DNA from: G039029935 sp039029935
GTDB lineage: Bacteria; Chloroflexota; Anaerolineae; Caldilineales; Caldilineaceae
Length of the DNA stretch: 8,329 bases
Direction: 5' to 3'
Assembly: GCA_039029935.1 (NCBI GenBank)
Contig: JBCCFC010000590.1
Span: forward strand, 1-8,329
The notes beneath the pieces were generated by a model. The model worked only from the letters and a program-made list of their open reading frames with translations. It was not told where the DNA came from and did no database searches. Numbering within the stretch: position 1 is the stretch's first letter; the number at the start of each line of letters is the position of its first letter. Both the position numbers and the translations under genes were made by a program. Positions 5,710 through 8,329 of the stretch are shown piece after piece.

Positions 5710-6946
5710 CATAGCGCAACGCATCAATTGGATTTAAGCGACTGGCGCGATAGGCGGGATAAATGCCAAAAAAGACACCGACAACTGTCGAGAAAATCAG
5801 GGCCGTCAAGACGGCATCTAGCCCCACAACGGCATCGAATGCTTCAATCGCACCGCTGATGCCTGTTGCGCCAGCAACCCCCAACGCAATACCGATGGAG
5901 CCACCCAGCACTGCCAGTACCACTGCTTCGACCAAAAATTGAATCAGTACATCGCTGCGTTTGGCGCCCACCGCCTTGCGCAGCCCAATCTCACGGGTGC
6001 GTTCGGTTACGCTGACCAACATGATATTCATAATACCAATGCCGCCCACCAGCAGACTGATGCCTGCAATGGCCCCAATGAACGCAGTCAATGCGCCCAA
6101 GATGCCCCCAAAGACAGAGATCAGATCGTTTTGGCTAAAAATCGTAAAATTGTCATCGGAGAGATAGGAAATTCCGCGCCGTTCACGTAGTAAAGCGGCA
6201 ATGTCCTGCTGGGCAATGGCACTGTTGCCCTCGTCTGCGACCGATGCATAGATCACACTCACAGCGTAATCACCGCTGACCGTTTTGCTACGGAAAAGGC
6301 GATCCTGTGCCGTACTCAGCGGGATAAAGACGCTATCATCATCCCCGCCACCAGGACCACCGCCCTTGGCTTCTAACACACCAATCACGCGGAAAAGCAG
6401 ATTGTTGATCAGTATTGTCTGCTCCAGTGGGTATTCAGTTGGGCCAAAGAAATCCTTATAGGTGTCTGCCCCCAAAACAGCAACACGGCCACGCTCATCA
6501 AAGTCCTTCTCATTGATAAAGTCTCCAATGGCAATTTCCCAATTTCGTACTTCATCGTAGGAAGGTGTGATTGCGTTGATCGTGGTCTGCGTTGTCCGTT
6601 TCCCGCGCGAAACCGATGCCTGTGAGATAAACTGTGTCGTAACAGCAGTGATTTCACGGACGTTGAGCGGATCCGCAATTGCCTGTGCATCGCTCAATGT
6701 CAGCGGCTCGACATTGCGACGGCGGCTAGGTGGCCCATCATCAAACTCCCCCGCTGTGATAAAGAGCAGATTGCTGCCCAAGCCCGCAAACTGGTCGGTG
6801 ACATATTTTTCGACACCGCGCCCAATGGACATGAGGGCGATGACCGCGCTAACACCGATGATGATACCAAGCATGGTCAGCACACTACGGAGTTTGTTGG
6901 CGGCCAAGGCGCGTATTGCGATTTTGAATGATTCAAAAATTTTCAT
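5705..6946 (-). CDS. MacB/FtsX-type ABC transporter permease
   Basis: A 413-residue protein with the layout of MacB-like permeases lacking their own ATPase domain. A first TM helix lies at residues ~21-42 (SVLTMLGIIIGVSAVIALMS). A large extracytoplasmic domain spans ~45-275. Three TM helices follow within ~278-395, with the conserved cytoplasmic loop ERTREIGLRKAVGAKR at ~315-330 and the C-terminal AYRASRLNPIDALRYE. Such permeases pair with a LolD/MacB-type ATPase, and often an HlyD-like adaptor, to export or mechanically transmit signals to envelope proteins. Neither partner is visible; they may lie elsewhere on the genome. The gene starts at ATG 6944-6946, overlapping the stop of a 68 aa gene by ATGA, and is followed by the SH3 lipoprotein, a likely functional partner. 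It has no strong ribosome site, consistent with coupling. Confidence 0.9.
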   Translation of the reverse strand: MKIFESFKIAIRALAANKLRSVLTMLGIIIGVSAVIALMSIGRGVEKYVTDQFAGLGSNLLFITAGEFDDGPPSRRRNVEPLTLSDAQAIADPLNVREITAVTTQFISQASVSRGKRTTQTTINAITPSYDEVRNWEIAIGDFINEKDFDERGRVAVLGADTYKDFFGPTEYPLEQTILINNLLFRVIGVLEAKGGGPGGGDDDSVFIPLSTAQDRLFRSKTVSGDYAVSVIYASVADEGNSAIAQQDIAALLRERRGISYLSDDNFTIFSQNDLISVFGGILGALTAFIGAIAGISLLVGGIGIMNIMLVSVTERTREIGLRKAVGAKRSDVLIQFLVEAVVLAVLGGSIGIALGVAGATGISGAIEAFDAVVGLDAVLTALIFSTVVGVFFGIYPAYRASRLNPIDALRYE

Positions 6947-7149
6947 ATTAGTTCAGACACAATCTTGTCTGCATAATTTTGAACTTCGTCTATTTTTTCC
7001 TGTTTATATGGAATAACGTCGCCTATAATCGCATCAACATCTACCCAGAATGGAAGCAAAATGGCTGGTACATGGCGTAATCGTAAAGACAATGTACTGC
7101 GCCATTTGGGTTGTTTCCCCCAAAGCAAAATTGGGTGCTTGTCACTCAT
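6943..7149 (-). CDS. Small protein of unknown function (68 aa)
   Basis: I do not recognise this protein. It reads MSDKHPILLWGKQPKWRSTL, then a region with VPAILLPFWVDVDAIIGDVI, then a charged helix KQEKIDEVQNYADKIVSELI. The middle is hydrophobic but too short and too acidic for a clear TM helix. The ATG at 7147-7149 was chosen over one three codons upstream because GGGG stands just before it and because it forms an 8-base overlap with the end of the 57 aa gene. Its own stop overlaps the permease start (ATGA). These overlaps at both ends are the main evidence that it is a real coupled gene. It could also be the remnant of a larger gene. Confidence 0.5.
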   Translation of the reverse strand: MSDKHPILLWGKQPKWRSTLSLRLRHVPAILLPFWVDVDAIIGDVIPYKQEKIDEVQNYADKIVSELI

Positions 7150-7315
7150 AATCCCCATAGAGACGTAAAGCCCTATATATGGTATTGGCAGTACGTCGGG
7201 CTTCTACGGGTGATACAGGAACTTCCCCAAGAATCGTTGCCCCCGATACATCTTGGAGTTGTAATGGATTCTCTTCTTGCCAGTCTCCTTGGTGTTCATA
7301 CATAATTTGAAACAT
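7142..7315 (-). CDS. Small protein of unknown function (57 aa)
   Basis: This short frame reads MFQIMYEHQGDWQEENPLQL, then DVSGATILGEVPVSPVEARR, then TANTIYRALRLYGDYE. It has no signal peptide or TM segment and looks like a small acidic cytoplasmic protein with a C-terminal helix. The start ATG at 7313-7315 is preceded by GAGGGG with a 5-base spacer, one of the best ribosome sites in the window, which is strong evidence that it is translated. It overlaps the 68 aa gene by 8 bases, so it heads the cluster 57 aa, 68 aa, permease, lipoprotein. I do not recognise a family. The two small frames together might once have been one gene. Confidence 0.6.
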   Translation of the reverse strand: MFQIMYEHQGDWQEENPLQLQDVSGATILGEVPVSPVEARRTANTIYRALRLYGDYE

Positions 7316-7320
7316 CACGA

Positions 7321-7326
7321 CCCCTC
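7321..7326 (-). promoter_or_regulatory. Strong ribosome binding site for the 57 aa gene
   Basis: The minus strand reads GAGGGG, five bases before ATG at 7315. It fixes the start of this small gene and supports its expression. I see no clear promoter between it and the palindromic repeat at 7373. Confidence 0.6.
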
Positions 7327-7372
7327 AAATTTCCGAATTTAAAGCCGTTCCACAGAATAAATACTCATGTAC

Positions 7373-7436
7373 ACTTCCAGAAAGGGGATGCAATCTACTG
7401 GGCTGACTAGGGTGTCTGTTATCCCTAACTAGAAGT
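7373..7436. repeat. 64-bp palindromic repeat, copy B (MITE/REP-like)
   Basis: This is the second copy of the element at 705-767. The ends ACTTCCAGAAAGGG (7373-7386) and CCCTAACTAGAAGT (7423-7436) pair at 11 of 14 positions, so the palindrome is more decayed than copy A. The internal block 7384-7407 matches copy A at 21 of 24. It is in the same orientation, again after the 3' end of one gene (xisI) and before the start of the next (57 aa gene). Confidence 0.65.
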
Positions 7437-7481
7437 AATTGAATCATTGTTTTTGCAGATTATGAAAGCTAAAATACGCTT

Positions 7482-7817
7482 TTAATGCACAGCAAATCCT
7501 GTGAATTGACGGCTAAAAGGTGAATAAAAGCCTAAAACAATATTCTCTTTAGGGACACCCAGGTCAACTAATTCTTCCGCTACATAATTTTCTGTATTAT
7601 TTTGTTGTATCCATACTTTATCACCTTTAATGTCAATATGTAACACACACCCATAGACACGTTTCCCATTTTCCCAACCAACATTAACTAATTGATAATG
7701 ATCATTTTCTTTGTCCAATAAACACTGTGTTTCAACGCCTCCATCTGTTCGGCGATGAGCAGCATAACCCTTTATGAGATTGTGGACGCTTGTCCGGTAT
7801 TGTTCAACGGTAGCCAT
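7482..7817 (-). CDS. xisI: XisI family protein
   Basis: A 111-residue protein, the usual XisI length. Recognised family stretches are the N-terminal helix VEQYRTSVHNLIKGYA, then DKENDHYQLVNVGWENGKRV, YGCVLHIDIKGDKVWIQQNN, TENYVAEELVDLGVPKENIV and LGFYSPFSRQFTGFAVH. In Anabaena, XisI and XisH are needed with the recombinase XisF to excise the fdxN element; elsewhere the pair is widespread without such an element and its role is not settled. The ATG at 7815-7817 has GAGGTGA upstream. It overlaps xisH by 46 bases, the typical gene pair arrangement. The sequence is intact. Confidence 0.93.
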   Translation of the reverse strand: MATVEQYRTSVHNLIKGYAAHRRTDGGVETQCLLDKENDHYQLVNVGWENGKRVYGCVLHIDIKGDKVWIQQNNTENYVAEELVDLGVPKENIVLGFYSPFSRQFTGFAVH

Positions 7818-8179
7818 TCTAGAATCACCTCGCCTTCCGGTTCATAAACCATTAAATTTAATTGATGATGCTGTGTTGCAAACTTACCAAATTCAGTCAG
7901 AAAAAACGCTTCATATGCTTCAATAGGAACAGCTAGGTATAAAACTCGTTCAGGTTGTTTGTATTGGAGGGCGATTTTATAATCGAGATATTGCCCCACC
8001 GCTTTATGGAATTCAGACAAGAGCGATGAGCGTAGAAATGTCTTGATCTCAACAGCGATTTTTTCATTGCCCTTTTCCGCAGCAATCATCCTCTCTGCAC
8101 CTAAATCTACTTTTAAATTAGCATCCAAAAAACGAATATATAATGGATCATCTGTAATACACCAGTCTTCTTTGTCCAA
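7772..8179 (-). CDS. xisH: XisH family protein (PD-(D/E)XK nuclease-like), N-terminus probably damaged
   Basis: 135 residues from TTG at 8177-8179. XisH landmarks are DWCITDDPLYIRF, then LKVDLGAERMIAAEKGNEKI, AVEIKTFL, AVGQYLDYKIAL and ERVLYLAVPIEAYEAFFLTE. Asp25 and E44-x-K46 match the PD-(D/E)XK nuclease core, so the active-site residues appear kept. Family members usually begin about 15-20 residues earlier with a block such as AKDxYHxxVKNAL. Here the frame can be extended upstream only to a TAA ten codons before the TTG (FLLRVIINAL before DKEDW), while the expected N-terminal block seems to lie in another frame (NFYCV at 8194-8208). A one-base shift near 8193 would join them. The gene may be a recent pseudogene or use an unusual start; no ribosome site precedes the TTG. 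It is coupled to xisI downstream. Confidence 0.85.
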   Translation of the reverse strand: MDKEDWCITDDPLYIRFLDANLKVDLGAERMIAAEKGNEKIAVEIKTFLRSSLLSEFHKAVGQYLDYKIALQYKQPERVLYLAVPIEAYEAFFLTEFGKFATQHHQLNLMVYEPEGEVILEWLPLNNTGQASTIS

Positions 8180-8190
8180 CGCATTTATGA

Positions 8191-8329
8191 TTACACGCAG
8201 TAGAAATTAGTCTGACCAATTTTCTCGTTTTGGTCCGCTTGCGTGTGAGAAGGTTGCTCCTCGAAAATATCTTCTAAGGTAGGACCCCAAATGTCGGGGT
8301 CAGGTTCAGGAATATCATGAACCGAATGA
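8191..8329 (-). CDS. C-terminal end of an unrecognised gene, cut by window edge
   Basis: A frame open from the right edge ends at TAA 8191-8193 and gives 45 residues: HSVHDIPEPDPDIWGPTLED, then IFEEQPSHTQADQNEK, then IGQTNFYCV. It is hydrophilic, acidic and Pro-rich, typical of a disordered tail, and I cannot name the protein. Its last nine residues align better with the missing N-terminus of XisH than with a natural protein end, so the true stop of this gene may have been lost or the frame may be shifted. It lies 11 bases upstream of the TTG assigned to xisH. Confidence 0.45.
   Translation of the reverse strand, partial: HSVHDIPEPDPDIWGPTLEDIFEEQPSHTQADQNEKIGQTNFYCV

Noticed and set aside
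5662..5727. Longer lipoprotein starting from TTG at 5727
   Set aside because: It would put 22 hydrophilic residues, partly encoded by the heptamer repeat, in front of a normal signal peptide.
5080..5859. Plus-strand frame of 259 codons rich in Arg, Cys and His
   Set aside because: It lies opposite the lipoprotein and the permease C-terminus, both of which have recognisable features. Its composition is typical of an antisense shadow frame.

Overview
The window reads as chromosomal DNA of a free-living bacterium with roughly half G+C. It is most likely a filamentous Chloroflexota (Herpetosiphon, Caldilinea or Ardenticatena type), with cyanobacteria as the alternative. The reasons are indirect: a XisH-XisI pair, a single-TM M28 peptidase / glutaminyl cyclase-like protein, a MacB-type permease beside an SH3 lipoprotein, a bacterial dynamin, and many small palindromic and heptameric intergenic repeats. 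The taxon is inferred from protein style, not from a marker gene. Every gene I can support is on the minus strand, so transcription runs from high to low coordinates.

Right part (6943-8329). The C-terminal end of an unrecognised gene enters from the right edge (8191-8329). XisH (7772-8179) and XisI (7482-7817) follow, overlapping by 46 bases. The XisH N-terminus looks broken by a frameshift. This part is visibly richer in A+T (17 G/C of 60 at 7561-7620, against 29 of 60 at 6001-6060). After a gap with a short palindromic repeat come two very small overlapping genes (57 and 68 aa). The second overlaps the permease start by ATGA.

Middle (3030-6946). A MacB/FtsX-type permease without an ATPase in view (5705-6946) is followed by a lipoprotein with an SH3-like domain (5032-5661); a heptamer repeat spans their junction. 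A 235-base gap holding a 72-base hairpin separates these from a dynamin-like GTPase (3030-4796).

Left part (1-3027). The dynamin gene, a GNAT acetyltransferase (gap of 2 bases) and a Nudix hydrolase (ATGA overlap) form one tight operon. A 134-base nested inverted repeat precedes a PhyH-family oxygenase (780-1589), which is followed by a second copy of the palindromic repeat seen at 7373. The window ends inside an M28-family protein (1-671) whose two visible metal-site residues are substituted.

The most noteworthy points are the apparently degenerate M28 metal site, an H-x-G motif in the PhyH protein, the three-gene dynamin operon, a 12-base minisatellite inside the acetyltransferase, the probable XisH frameshift, and four kinds of small repeats placed between or within genes. 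I found no complete, clearly new multi-gene system. The least explained gene set is the 57 aa / 68 aa / permease / lipoprotein cluster.
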